Assembly: GCA_902772105.1 (NCBI GenBank)
Contig: CACXZI010000005.1
Coordinates: 1 to 49,839 of the forward strand
Origin: Oscillospiraceae bacterium
GTDB taxonomy: Bacteria; Bacillota; Clostridia; Oscillospirales; Ruminococcaceae
Length of the DNA: 49,839 bases
Reading direction: 5' to 3'
The notes under the pieces were generated by a model, which was not told where the DNA came from, made no database searches, and saw only the letters and a program-made list of their open reading frames with translations. Below are positions 15,120 to 23,837 of the stretch, in pieces (position 1 is the first letter of the stretch; the number at the start of each line of letters is the position of its first letter). A program made the translations under genes and the position numbers.

Positions 15120-16610
15120 ATGAAAAAATTTAACAAAATACTGTCTATAATATTAAGCTTTTCTTTAATCGGAGGAATATGTTATTCCTGTGAAGCTATG
15201 GCTTTAAAAGACAAAATAAAAAACCAAGCAAAAAATATAATAAATAAAATCGATAATAAATCAAAAGACAAAATTCCTAATTTAAACAAAATAAAAGATA
15301 ACGTAAAAACTAAAATTGAAACAGGAAAAAATAAAATTGAAGATAAATTTAACAAAACAAAAGAAAATATTAAAAAAAATATAAACGAAAATATTAATAA
15401 GGTTAAAAATAATGTCAAAGAAAACAAAGAAAAAGCAAAAGAAAATAAAAAAATAACAGAAATAAACAAAAACAAAATTGAAAATAATGTAACAGAATTT
15501 AATTCTAATTTTATTCCAATTTCTATTAAAAGCACATCACCTTACACAAAAGCTATAATCATGGATATTTTGTTAAATAAACTATTTAATGAAAAAAAAT
15601 TAGACAGAGATATGTTAAAATATAATCAAAACACACCAAATAAAAACTACGATTTATTTTCAATTTTATTAAATAAAAACTTTATTCCTGGAATAAACAT
15701 TTCAACAGATGAAAAAAATTTAAATAATTTAAGAAACATAGTAAAAAGTAATGAATTTAAAAACTTTGTAAAAAATATTAAAATAACAGAAAAAGATTTT
15801 AACGAATCTAAAGAAAGAATAAAAAAATATTTAGAACAACAAAAACAAAACATAGAAAAAAATATCAACGAATTAAAAGATGAAAAAAATAACAGAATAG
15901 ATTTATCTAATCTTTTAAGTGAATCTAAAAATCAAATTGAAATTAATAATATAATCTATAATGACGGAATTAAAGAATTTTTGAAAAAATATGACAACAA
16001 GTTGTATGAAAAAGTTGAAGCAAGAATAAAAAATTCTGCATTTGATAATGCATTTTTCAAAGATAGTTTAAAATATTCAAAAGAATTTTTAATAGAAAAA
16101 TTAAATGAAACATTAAATAAAATAAATTCTAATAATGGATTTATGGAAGAACTTAATAAATTGAAATATAACGATGAAATTAAAAATATGAAAATTGAAT
16201 CTAAAGATATTGAAAAATATGATATGAATAATAATAAAAGAGGAACAATAAACCTTTGTGGAATTGAAGAAACAAACAGATATTTCTTGTATTCACCAGA
16301 AATTATAGCATATGGATATTTTAATGCTTTAAAACTTAATGAAAATGAAAAAAAAGAATTTAAGGAATATTATAAAAGAAAATTAGATGAAGCAAAAACA
16401 ATAAATATTAATGATAAAAATAAGGTGAAAATGAAGGAAGTTGTAGATTTATTTTTTGGAAAAAATTCATTTTTAGAAAAACATCTAAATAAAGAAGAAT
16501 ATCAAAGACAAAAAAACGAAATAGAAAAAGAAGAAAATATATCTAATTTTTTTGATATTTTCAAAAATTTCAAAACGACATATTATGAAACATTTGTAAA
16601 CAAATTATAA
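15120..16610 (+). CDS. Secreted coiled-coil protein, island member 2
   Basis: Not recognised. 496 aa; SD AAAGGAAG ahead of the ATG. The signal peptide covers about residues 1-27 ('ILSIILSFSLIGGICYSC'), with a likely cut after EAMA. The cysteines do not form a lipobox. Residues 28-115 are a highly charged amphipathic repeat built from 'KxKI' units ('KDNVKTKIETGKNKIEDKF'), predicted as a long single helix. Then comes the family-like module 'FIPISIKSTSPYTKAIIMD' (strand, loop, helix), followed by 'VKSNEFKNFVKN', which resembles the 'SxxFKxxLKxN' motif of the A/B members, and further helices. A third structured patch, 'YFLYSPEIIAYGYFNAL', lies near residue 385. A strong terminator follows. Confidence 0.8.
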   Translation: MKKFNKILSIILSFSLIGGICYSCEAMALKDKIKNQAKNIINKIDNKSKDKIPNLNKIKDNVKTKIETGKNKIEDKFNKTKENIKKNINENINKVKNNVKENKEKAKENKKITEINKNKIENNVTEFNSNFIPISIKSTSPYTKAIIMDILLNKLFNEKKLDRDMLKYNQNTPNKNYDLFSILLNKNFIPGINISTDEKNLNNLRNIVKSNEFKNFVKNIKITEKDFNESKERIKKYLEQQKQNIEKNINELKDEKNNRIDLSNLLSESKNQIEINNIIYNDGIKEFLKKYDNKLYEKVEARIKNSAFDNAFFKDSLKYSKEFLIEKLNETLNKINSNNGFMEELNKLKYNDEIKNMKIESKDIEKYDMNNNKRGTINLCGIEETNRYFLYSPEIIAYGYFNALKLNENEKKEFKEYYKRKLDEAKTININDKNKVKMKEVVDLFFGKNSFLEKHLNKEEYQRQKNEIEKEENISNFFDIFKNFKTTYYETFVNKL

Positions 16611-16656
16611 AAAATACATAATAATTATATAAAAACTTATAATTTTTATTATTAAA

Positions 16657-16700
16657 GGGCTGTGAATCTAAATTACTTTCACAGCCTCTTTTTGTTATTT
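16657..16700 (+). terminator. Rho-independent terminator after island member 2
   Basis: GGCTGTGAA (16658-16666) pairs with TTCACAGCC (16678-16686), nine pairs, 11-base loop, followed by a T-rich tract. 47 bases after the stop codon. Confidence 0.88.
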
Positions 16701-16736
16701 TTTTATTACAAATTTTGTAATTTTCTTGTAATAAAA

Positions 16737-16765
16737 TTGTAACTTGTTTTTTTTAATTTTATAAT
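16737..16765 (+). promoter_or_regulatory. Promoter of island members 3 to 5
   Basis: TTGTAA (16737-16742), 17-base spacer, TATAAT (16760-16765), 53 bases before the ATG at 16819. The spacer contains an eight-T run. Confidence 0.6.
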
Positions 16766-16818
16766 TTAAAATATATATTTAGAAGTATAAAATTTTTTAA
16801 TTAAGGAGTGTTTTAAAA

Positions 16819-18708
16819 ATGAAAAAAAACATAAAAACAAGAAAGTTAATACCAGTATATTTATCTTTATTTATGGCTTTAAATATAACAACATTAACAA
16901 ATGCTAAAATAAAACATAAACCAAAACCAACAATAAAAACTAATAATAATATTTTAAATAAAACATATACAAAAAATCCAACAGATTCAACGAAATTTAA
17001 TGAAAATCTTCAATCTTTACTTTCAAACCTCAAAAATAAATCTTCATTTATAGATAATAATAATAATCCATTACTTAACATTTCAGTAAATAAATACAAT
17101 AAAAAATATGGTAAAAACTATAATCAAAGAATAAATTTAAAATTTTCTTCAGGAGATAAATTATTAAATGGTGTTGCTTTATGGCTTGTTAATAACAATA
17201 TTATGGAAGAAATATATAAAAAGTTAAACATATTAAAAAGAGAAAATGAAGAAAAATCATCTTTTTTTGATTATATGAATAGTTCTAAGGATCCTGAATT
17301 ACATATTATATTACCTGATGACAAAAGTGAAGCATTTGATGAAGCAAATAATAACTTAGAAAATTATTTAAAAAATAACTTTAAACAACTATGTGAATCT
17401 TTTGCTACGAATAAAATGACTGCAACTTCAACAACAGATATATTGAAAAATATCGATCAAGAAATAACACACGAAATATCAAACATAAATAGCGAAATTA
17501 AAAAAATAAATGGTTCATCAACATATTCAAATAAAGATTTCTATATATTAAAAGGACAACAATTCTTTGACAGTGAAGATTTTAAATGTTTTGTTAATTT
17601 TTTAAATCCAAATTTACATAATTTTTTAAAACAAAATTTAAATACCGAAAAAAATGAAAAAAATAAAAATAATATATTTTACATGATCGGTAAAGAAATT
17701 TACAAAAATACGCTACAAGACTTAAAACAAAAATTATCCAAAATGAATAGCTTAAAATCAAGTTTCTCAAGATTCATGCCAAAAAAAGATACAGACTCAA
17801 TTTTTAGTTTTTTTAATGATAAATATTATTTTGATAAATATTATTTTAAAAATGATAGAAAATACATATTTGACGACGATGATGATGACGATGATGATTT
17901 TAATATATTTGGAATAACAAATTCAAGAACACGAAAAGTAAAAGAATACCAAAATAAAATTAACGAAATAACTAAAAGATTAAGCAACACTATTAGAAAT
18001 AGCATTACTTTTAAAGAATTGAAAAAAGAAAATATTGCAACATTAAATGAAAATAAAAAAGAATATGAAAAATACATGAAACGACTTAATCTTATATTAG
18101 AAAATATAAATTTAAACAAAAAACAAAAAGATGACTCAGAAATTTATTTAAACAACGATATAGAACATGTGGTAGGCAGCTTAAAAAACGATTACAAAAA
18201 AATTAAAAAAATATTAAAAGAAAACAAAGATAAAGGTGGTAGAAGCGAAGAATTAAAAAATGAAATGAATAAAACATTAGATTCTTTACATTTAAGCAAA
18301 ACTTTCAAAAAAAATAAAAAACAAAATGATAAAGAATTAACAAAAAAAGCAAAAGAATGGCTTCCTATTAAAGTTAAATATATTAAAAATTTATTAAATA
18401 ATAAAAAATTAAAAAATATAAAAGGTAAATTTATAGAGAACCAAAATTCAGAAAAAACAAATTTAAGCAATTCGACCACAGATATTTCAGAAAAATCAAC
18501 TATGGATGAAACAAATTTAAATAATTTAAGCAAAGATATGTTGAGCCAAACAAATTTTAATGAAGCAAATTTAAAAAATAATAATTTAAAAAAACAAAAA
18601 AAGTTAAGTAATAAAAGCTTAGATATTAAAAACTTACAAGCAATGAAAAATTTAATAAATAATATTTCAAAAAAAACTAATAATAAAACTTCAAAAAAAT
18701 CAAATTAA
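16819..18708 (+). CDS. Secreted coiled-coil protein with Asp9 tract, island member 3
   Basis: Not recognised. 629 aa, the largest member; SD AAGGAG. The signal peptide is about residues 1-30 ('LIPVYLSLFMALNITTL', cut near TNA). The mature part has an Asn/Lys-rich spacer, then strand-helix patches ('INLKFSSGDKLLNGVALWLV', 'PELHIILPDDKSEAFDEA', 'FYILKGQQFFDSEDF'), each followed by helical, coiled-coil-prone sequence. Around residues 325-365 is an aromatic and acidic low-complexity loop ('FFNDKYYFDKYYFK') that ends in nine consecutive Asp (352-360), encoded by mixed GAC/GAT codons. The C-terminal 250 residues are Lys/Asn/Glu-rich. It shares a promoter with members 4 and 5 and ends 24 bases before member 4. 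Confidence 0.8.
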   Translation: MKKNIKTRKLIPVYLSLFMALNITTLTNAKIKHKPKPTIKTNNNILNKTYTKNPTDSTKFNENLQSLLSNLKNKSSFIDNNNNPLLNISVNKYNKKYGKNYNQRINLKFSSGDKLLNGVALWLVNNNIMEEIYKKLNILKRENEEKSSFFDYMNSSKDPELHIILPDDKSEAFDEANNNLENYLKNNFKQLCESFATNKMTATSTTDILKNIDQEITHEISNINSEIKKINGSSTYSNKDFYILKGQQFFDSEDFKCFVNFLNPNLHNFLKQNLNTEKNEKNKNNIFYMIGKEIYKNTLQDLKQKLSKMNSLKSSFSRFMPKKDTDSIFSFFNDKYYFDKYYFKNDRKYIFDDDDDDDDDFNIFGITNSRTRKVKEYQNKINEITKRLSNTIRNSITFKELKKENIATLNENKKEYEKYMKRLNLILENINLNKKQKDDSEIYLNNDIEHVVGSLKNDYKKIKKILKENKDKGGRSEELKNEMNKTLDSLHLSKTFKKNKKQNDKELTKKAKEWLPIKVKYIKNLLNNKKLKNIKGKFIENQNSEKTNLSNSTTDISEKSTMDETNLNNLSKDMLSQTNFNEANLKNNNLKKQKKLSNKSLDIKNLQAMKNLINNISKKTNNKTSKKSN

Positions 18709-18732
18709 AAATTATAAGGAGTTGTTAATATA

Positions 18733-20301
18733 ATGACTATAAACAAAAAATTTATCACCATTTTTTTGAGCTTAAGCATTTTTTTAGCACTCCCCCAACC
18801 TATTTTTTCTATGAATAGATTTGAAACAATGTTCACATCTATTTTAGGAAACGAAAAAAAACAAAATTATAAATTTGTTTTATATTTTAATAACGAATCA
18901 ATGATAGAAGACAAAAAATTACTAATAAAAATATTTAATTGTTACGCATTAGCAAAAGTTCCAGGAATATCAGATGAAACAATAAAAGAAAATTTATTAC
19001 TATATCAATTTTATGGATATAAAATTCCAGAAGAAATTTTGTCACTAACAAAAGAAGATTATAAGAAAATAGATAAATATTATAATAAAAAAAATGTTGA
19101 AAATTTAGTAAACAGTAATTTTGAAGATTATGGTAGATTCATACAAAAAATTACCTCATTTTATAAAGAAAATATTGATGAATTAAAACGATATATAAAA
19201 TATTTAAAAGAGAATAAAACAGATGATTTTTACGCAGAATTTTTCGATAAAATTAAAAATAGAAACAAAACAAAAATAAGTTGTTTAAAAGAAAAAGAAG
19301 AAAACAAAAAACAAAAAATACATAAAGGAAAAAAAGCAGCTATAAAAGAGATATCTATCGCTGCATCTTTAATAAATCAAAATAAAAAATATATAGAAAA
19401 AATCACAAAAACATCAACAAAAGAAAAATTCAAAAAATTTATGAAATCATGCAACATAGAAGAATTCTTTAAAAATTCAATAGATGACTCCATTATTAGT
19501 TGCTTCCCTGAAGAATTAGAACTAACTTTTTCAATGGACTATTCATATTTAAATAAGAATCATCTGTCTTTATATGTTCCATTTGTTTTATATACACTAG
19601 GCGATTTACTAAAAGAAGATAAACAAAATAAAATAGCACAAAATCTACTTAAAAAAACTAAAAAACGATTTAAAAGAGAAATAAAAAATGGTATGTTTAA
19701 TTTTTTTGATTTTACTAGTTCTTCTTTAATACGTTTTTGCCCAATAACCGCCATTAGTTGGGAACAAAATAAAAATAACACACCTGAATCATTAAAATGT
19801 CGTTTTGATTTTGACAACAAAAAAGAACTAAATTTAATTAAAAAATATATAACTTCTAAAAAATTTAAGGATAGATTAAAAATAAATCTATCCGAAAAAA
19901 GTTTTAAAAAGTTTAAAAATGAAATAATTAAAAAAATTAAAGAAAGTTTAAAGTTAAAAAAAGAATTTTTAGAAAGAGAAAATGTAGAAAAACAAATAGA
20001 ATATATTAAAACTAACAAAAAACGAAACATAGAAGAAAATAAAGAAAATTTGAAAAAAACTAATCAACCAAAAATAACTGAAAAAGAAATTAAAAAAGCG
20101 GAAAAATTTTTGAATGATAAAAGCAAAATAAAAGAAACCGCCGAAGAAAATTTAAAAAAAATGAAAAAAGATTTTGATATCTTTAAAAAAAATGTAAATA
20201 AAGGAATTAACCAAATGGAAAAAATATCTTTTAAAAATTTTAAAACTATTTGTGACACAGTTGAATTAACAGACGTAAATATAGAAAATTTTGCATTCTA
20301 A
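18733..20301 (+). CDS. Secreted protein type A, copy 1 (island member 4)
   Basis: Not recognised. 522 aa with a signal peptide ('FITIFLSLSIFLALP', cut near IFS-M). Paralogue of 22180-23781: both have a strand-like segment ('YKFVLYFNNES' here), a helix, then KVPGISDETIK at residues 75-85. Both also share 'DKQNKIAQNLLKK', near residue 300 here, and a C-terminal patch around residue 373 ('SKKFKDRLKINLSEKSFKK'). The rest is Lys/Glu/Asn-rich helix that could form coiled coils. The RBS context AAGGAGTTGTTAA is the same as that of its paralogue, so the duplication included the leader. It lies 24 bases after member 3 and 30 before its type B partner, probably in one transcript. Confidence 0.82.
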   Translation: MTINKKFITIFLSLSIFLALPQPIFSMNRFETMFTSILGNEKKQNYKFVLYFNNESMIEDKKLLIKIFNCYALAKVPGISDETIKENLLLYQFYGYKIPEEILSLTKEDYKKIDKYYNKKNVENLVNSNFEDYGRFIQKITSFYKENIDELKRYIKYLKENKTDDFYAEFFDKIKNRNKTKISCLKEKEENKKQKIHKGKKAAIKEISIAASLINQNKKYIEKITKTSTKEKFKKFMKSCNIEEFFKNSIDDSIISCFPEELELTFSMDYSYLNKNHLSLYVPFVLYTLGDLLKEDKQNKIAQNLLKKTKKRFKREIKNGMFNFFDFTSSSLIRFCPITAISWEQNKNNTPESLKCRFDFDNKKELNLIKKYITSKKFKDRLKINLSEKSFKKFKNEIIKKIKESLKLKKEFLERENVEKQIEYIKTNKKRNIEENKENLKKTNQPKITEKEIKKAEKFLNDKSKIKETAEENLKKMKKDFDIFKKNVNKGINQMEKISFKNFKTICDTVELTDVNIENFAF

Positions 20302-20331
20302 TTCTAAAAAATCTCAAGAGGTGGTTTTAAA

Positions 20332-22014
20332 ATGAAAAGAAATTTAAAATATATCCTAATATTAGCAAGTTTGAGCATTTTAACTATCCCTTTAAACACT
20401 TTTGCTAAAAACAAAAACTATAGAATTTATTACGTAAATTACGTCTTTTGTAATAAAGAAAATGAAAAAAATAATACATTTGAAAATGACTTTTTCTATG
20501 AAAATTTAGGTAATTTAGCAGTTTACTATATTTTTAAAAACACACCAAAAATTTCAGAAGAAACAAAAAAAAATATAATTTTTTCTAGAAACAAACTAAA
20601 CTCGGATAAAATTTTATTACTTGAAAATTTTTTAATTTCAGATGAAGACAAAAAAAAGATTGAAAAACATCTAAAAAAAATAAAAAATAAAATAAACAAA
20701 AATAATAACGATGAAAAAAAAATTATAAAATATTTCGAAAATTTTATTAAAAACAAAAATATAGATATAAAAAAAATTAAAAACAGCTATATAAAAATAA
20801 TAGAAGACAAAATAGAAGAATTGGAAAAAAACATTAAAAATTTAGAAAAACAAAAAGAAGATAGATTTTTCATTGAATTTGAAAAGAAAAAAGAAATTAA
20901 AAAAATTAAAAACTCTATTAATGATAACATTTTAAAAAAAACTGAACCTAAAAGTGATGAAAAACTTTTAGAAAAAGGAAAAGAGTCGGTTAAAAAAGAC
21001 ATTAAATATAAAAAACTTTTTATTGGAAAATTAAAAAATGATATTAAAGAAATTAAAAAAATTGAAAAAAAACATCTTGATGATTTTTTAGTAAACCTAT
21101 TAACCACATACACAAAAAATGATAACTTTTTAAAAAATCGCCAACCACATGAAATGAGATATTATTTACGATTTGATTTTAAAAATACAAATAAGGTTAA
21201 TAAACCAACCAGATATATATATTTAAAATGTTTTGACGAAACTTTATACGAAGAAATGATGAATTTAAAAAACAATAAACATATAAAAAATTACTTTAAA
21301 GAGAATGAAAAAAATATTAATAACACAGCTAAAGACTACAAAAAAAATTATAATCTCAGTGAAATAGAAGCAAAAAGTCTTCATAAACATCTAAAATTCT
21401 TGAATAAATCTGGTTTAAATGGGCTATCGCCAACCCACATAATCGAATATCCAACAATTCCTAAATTTTTAAATAAATTAGATTTTTATTCTGAAAATGA
21501 TAAAGACGTTTTAGATGTTATTATTTCAATTATAAAAAGTGATGAATTTAAACAAAGGTTAAAGAAAAATTTAAAAGAAGAATATATAGAAAAAATAAAA
21601 CAAAATCACATAAATTATCTTAATTTTATATATAACTACTTAAAAAAAGAAAATGAAAAAACCAAAAAAGAAAATTTAGTAGAAGTCGGAAAGAAAGATT
21701 TAAAAGAATATATGAAATATCAACAACAGTGGCTAGATAATTCAAAAAAAGAAAAAAATAAAAACCAAATCAAAAAATATGAAGAAGAGTTAAACGAAAT
21801 CAAAGAAACATTAAAAGATAGCAATTTGTTAAAAGAAAAAGGAAATGAAATAAATCAAAATTCAATTAATGCATATAAAAACACAATGAAACACATAAAA
21901 CATACAATAAAAAAAATTAAAAACGTTAAATTAAAAGATGTTAAAGAAGCTTTTAATATAATTGAATTAAATAAACTAAATAAACTAATTGATAATAACG
22001 AAAATCCATTCTAA
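20332..22014 (+). CDS. Secreted protein type B, copy 1 (island member 5)
   Basis: Not recognised. 560 aa with a signal peptide ('YILILASLSILTIPL', cut at TFA-K). Paralogue of 23838-25529: both carry 'YENLGNLAVY' (residues 56-65 here) followed by an I-P/T-P turn and 'IS-E/K-ET', and both carry 'IIKSDEFKQRLKKNL' near residue 400. The N-terminal pattern (strand 'YRIYYVNYVF', helix, 'TPKISEETKKN') also resembles type A's 'KVPGISDETIKEN', so A and B look distantly related. A second strand-helix patch ('MRYYLRFDFKNT') follows a coiled-coil stretch. SD is GAGGTGGTT. It follows A copy 1 by 30 bases. Confidence 0.82.
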   Translation: MKRNLKYILILASLSILTIPLNTFAKNKNYRIYYVNYVFCNKENEKNNTFENDFFYENLGNLAVYYIFKNTPKISEETKKNIIFSRNKLNSDKILLLENFLISDEDKKKIEKHLKKIKNKINKNNNDEKKIIKYFENFIKNKNIDIKKIKNSYIKIIEDKIEELEKNIKNLEKQKEDRFFIEFEKKKEIKKIKNSINDNILKKTEPKSDEKLLEKGKESVKKDIKYKKLFIGKLKNDIKEIKKIEKKHLDDFLVNLLTTYTKNDNFLKNRQPHEMRYYLRFDFKNTNKVNKPTRYIYLKCFDETLYEEMMNLKNNKHIKNYFKENEKNINNTAKDYKKNYNLSEIEAKSLHKHLKFLNKSGLNGLSPTHIIEYPTIPKFLNKLDFYSENDKDVLDVIISIIKSDEFKQRLKKNLKEEYIEKIKQNHINYLNFIYNYLKKENEKTKKENLVEVGKKDLKEYMKYQQQWLDNSKKEKNKNQIKKYEEELNEIKETLKDSNLLKEKGNEINQNSINAYKNTMKHIKHTIKKIKNVKLKDVKEAFNIIELNKLNKLIDNNENPF

Positions 22015-22114
22015 ATAAACCCTAAAATTTTATTTATTTAATAAGTTTAAAAAATATAAATTTTTATTAGATAAAAAATAGCCAAAAATTATACATTTTT
22101 TATTTAATAGTTAC

Positions 22115-22143
22115 TTGACGCCATATCTAATTTGCGTTATATA
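22115..22143 (+). promoter_or_regulatory. Promoter of the second A-B pair
   Basis: TTGACG (22115-22120), 17-base spacer, TATATA (22138-22143), 36 bases before the ATG at 22180. It gives the duplicated pair its own transcription start, unlike copy 1, which depends on the promoter of member 3. Confidence 0.68.
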
Positions 22144-22179
22144 TAGCTCATAATAATAAATTCAAGGAGTTGTTAAAAA

Positions 22180-23781
22180 ATGACCAAAAACAAAAAAATA
22201 ATTGCCGCATTTTTAGGTTTAAACCTTTTTTTAGCTGTGCCCACCATTTCTCTTGCAAAAGAAAATAACCAATTCAAAAACTTATTTGAAACAAATATTG
22301 GAAATGATCAGAAACATGTATATAACATTAGACTATATTACAACACAAGTTATTTAAATGAATATAATACCAATTTATTAGAAAAATTATTTTTATATTA
22401 TCTATCATCAAAAGTTCCAGGAATAGAAGATGAAACAATAAAGGCAAGTTTTTTTCTGAATCAATTTAGCGAAAAATCAAAAAATAGTCACAGTTTATTT
22501 TTAAAAAACAACGAAGTAAAAAAAATAAATAAATATTATACAAAAGAAAAAGTGAAAGATTTATTAGAAGGAAATATTGAAAATTACGACCAATTAAATA
22601 AAAAAGTTATTTCATTATATGACAAAAATATAAATGAAATAAAAGAATATATTAAATATTTAAAAAATATTAAAACAAATGAGTCGTATCTTAAAATTCT
22701 AGAACAAGTTGAAAATAGAAATAGAGAAGAAATTAATTTTTTAAATAATGATGAAGAAGAATTAAGCGAAAAAGAAAAAATAGAAAAAGCAAAAGAAATC
22801 GTTGGAGATGAAATTAAAATTGCTGATATATTAATAGATCAGTATGAATATGAAAAAAAAGAAATTAAAAGTATTCCAAAAGAAATATTTAAAAAATTTT
22901 TAAAAGATTATCAAATAGAAGAATTTTCAGAAGATAAAAACGCTAAAATGTTACAGGAAAAAAATGCTTACGACAACTACTCAAATTTAAACATAAAAAT
23001 ATCTCTAGAAGGAATATCCATAAATGAAATTTACCAAAATTTTCTGCCACCATTTTTTGCAAAATGTCTTTACGATACATTAAAAAATGATACTAAAAAT
23101 AAAGTAGCTCAAAACTTCATTAAAAGAAATAAAGAAAAATATGAAGAAAAAAACAAAAAAAGAAAGAATAAAATATATTACATAAATCCAACCGAATTAA
23201 TAAACAAATATCCAATGGGACTCCGAGCACATATGGATTATAGAAATAAACAAAACATATTATTTGTGTTTGAATCTGTTAAAAATGTTAAAGAAGCAAA
23301 AATGATTGTAGACTGTATAAATTCCAAAGAATTTAAAGAAAACGTTAAGAAAAATTTAAAAAAAGAAAATTTTGAAAAACATAAAAATGAAGCCATTAAA
23401 TTTATAGAAAAAAATAGAAAATATAAAAATCATAAAAAACAAAAAAACAAATCAAACAGCTTAGAGAAAGAAATTGAAAATATAAAGATAACTACAAGAG
23501 AAAAAATTAGAGACTACGAAGAAAGATTAAAAAAAGAAAAAAATCCTCTACGTATAAAATCTAAAAAAAGATCCATAAAAAAAGCGAAAGAATATTTAAA
23601 AAATTATGAACAAATTAAAGAAGATGCTATGTGTAATTTAGAAGATAGAAAAGATACAAAAGATAACACATATAAAGAAGCGGAAAAATGGATTAATAAA
23701 TTAAAAAATTTATCTAATAAAGATTTCAAAAAAATATGTAAAGATTATGAAATAACCAAAGCAGAATTAAAAAAATATTGA
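22180..23781 (+). CDS. Secreted protein type A, copy 2 (island member 6)
   Basis: Not recognised. 533 aa with a signal peptide ('IIAAFLGLNLFLAVPTI', cut at SLA-K). It matches copy 1 along its length, with islands of identity: 'YNIRLYYNTSY' then KVPGIEDETIK (78-88), 'DTKNKVAQNFIKR' near 305, and 'NSKEFKENVKKNLKKENFEK' near 380 (given in part). Between the islands it has diverged widely and keeps mainly composition and helical character, so the duplication is old. The final residues 'KDFKKICKDYEITKAE' parallel copy 1's 'KNFKTICDTVELTDVN'. It ends with UGA. Confidence 0.82.
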   Translation: MTKNKKIIAAFLGLNLFLAVPTISLAKENNQFKNLFETNIGNDQKHVYNIRLYYNTSYLNEYNTNLLEKLFLYYLSSKVPGIEDETIKASFFLNQFSEKSKNSHSLFLKNNEVKKINKYYTKEKVKDLLEGNIENYDQLNKKVISLYDKNINEIKEYIKYLKNIKTNESYLKILEQVENRNREEINFLNNDEEELSEKEKIEKAKEIVGDEIKIADILIDQYEYEKKEIKSIPKEIFKKFLKDYQIEEFSEDKNAKMLQEKNAYDNYSNLNIKISLEGISINEIYQNFLPPFFAKCLYDTLKNDTKNKVAQNFIKRNKEKYEEKNKKRKNKIYYINPTELINKYPMGLRAHMDYRNKQNILFVFESVKNVKEAKMIVDCINSKEFKENVKKNLKKENFEKHKNEAIKFIEKNRKYKNHKKQKNKSNSLEKEIENIKITTREKIRDYEERLKKEKNPLRIKSKKRSIKKAKEYLKNYEQIKEDAMCNLEDRKDTKDNTYKEAEKWINKLKNLSNKDFKKICKDYEITKAELKKY

Positions 23782-23784
23782 TTT

Positions 23785-23812
23785 TTAACATTTTAAATTA
23801 ACATTGTATAAA
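23785..23812 (+). promoter_or_regulatory. Possible weak promoter before type B copy 2
   Basis: TTAACA (23785-23790), 16-base spacer, TATAAA (23807-23812), in the 56-base gap before 23838. The partial match in A+T-rich DNA could be chance. Confidence 0.35.
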
Positions 23813-23837
23813 AATTTTTTAAAGGTGGTTATATAAA

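Noticed and set aside
15120..15200. Lipoprotein signal for island member 2 because of Cys near the signal peptide
   Set aside because: Neither Cys is preceded by a lipobox ([LVI]-x-[GAS]-C is not met), while EAMA gives a normal signal peptidase I site.
17872..17898. Asp9 tract considered as a replication-slippage frameshift site
   Set aside because: It is written with mixed GAC and GAT codons and the frame continues intact on both sides.
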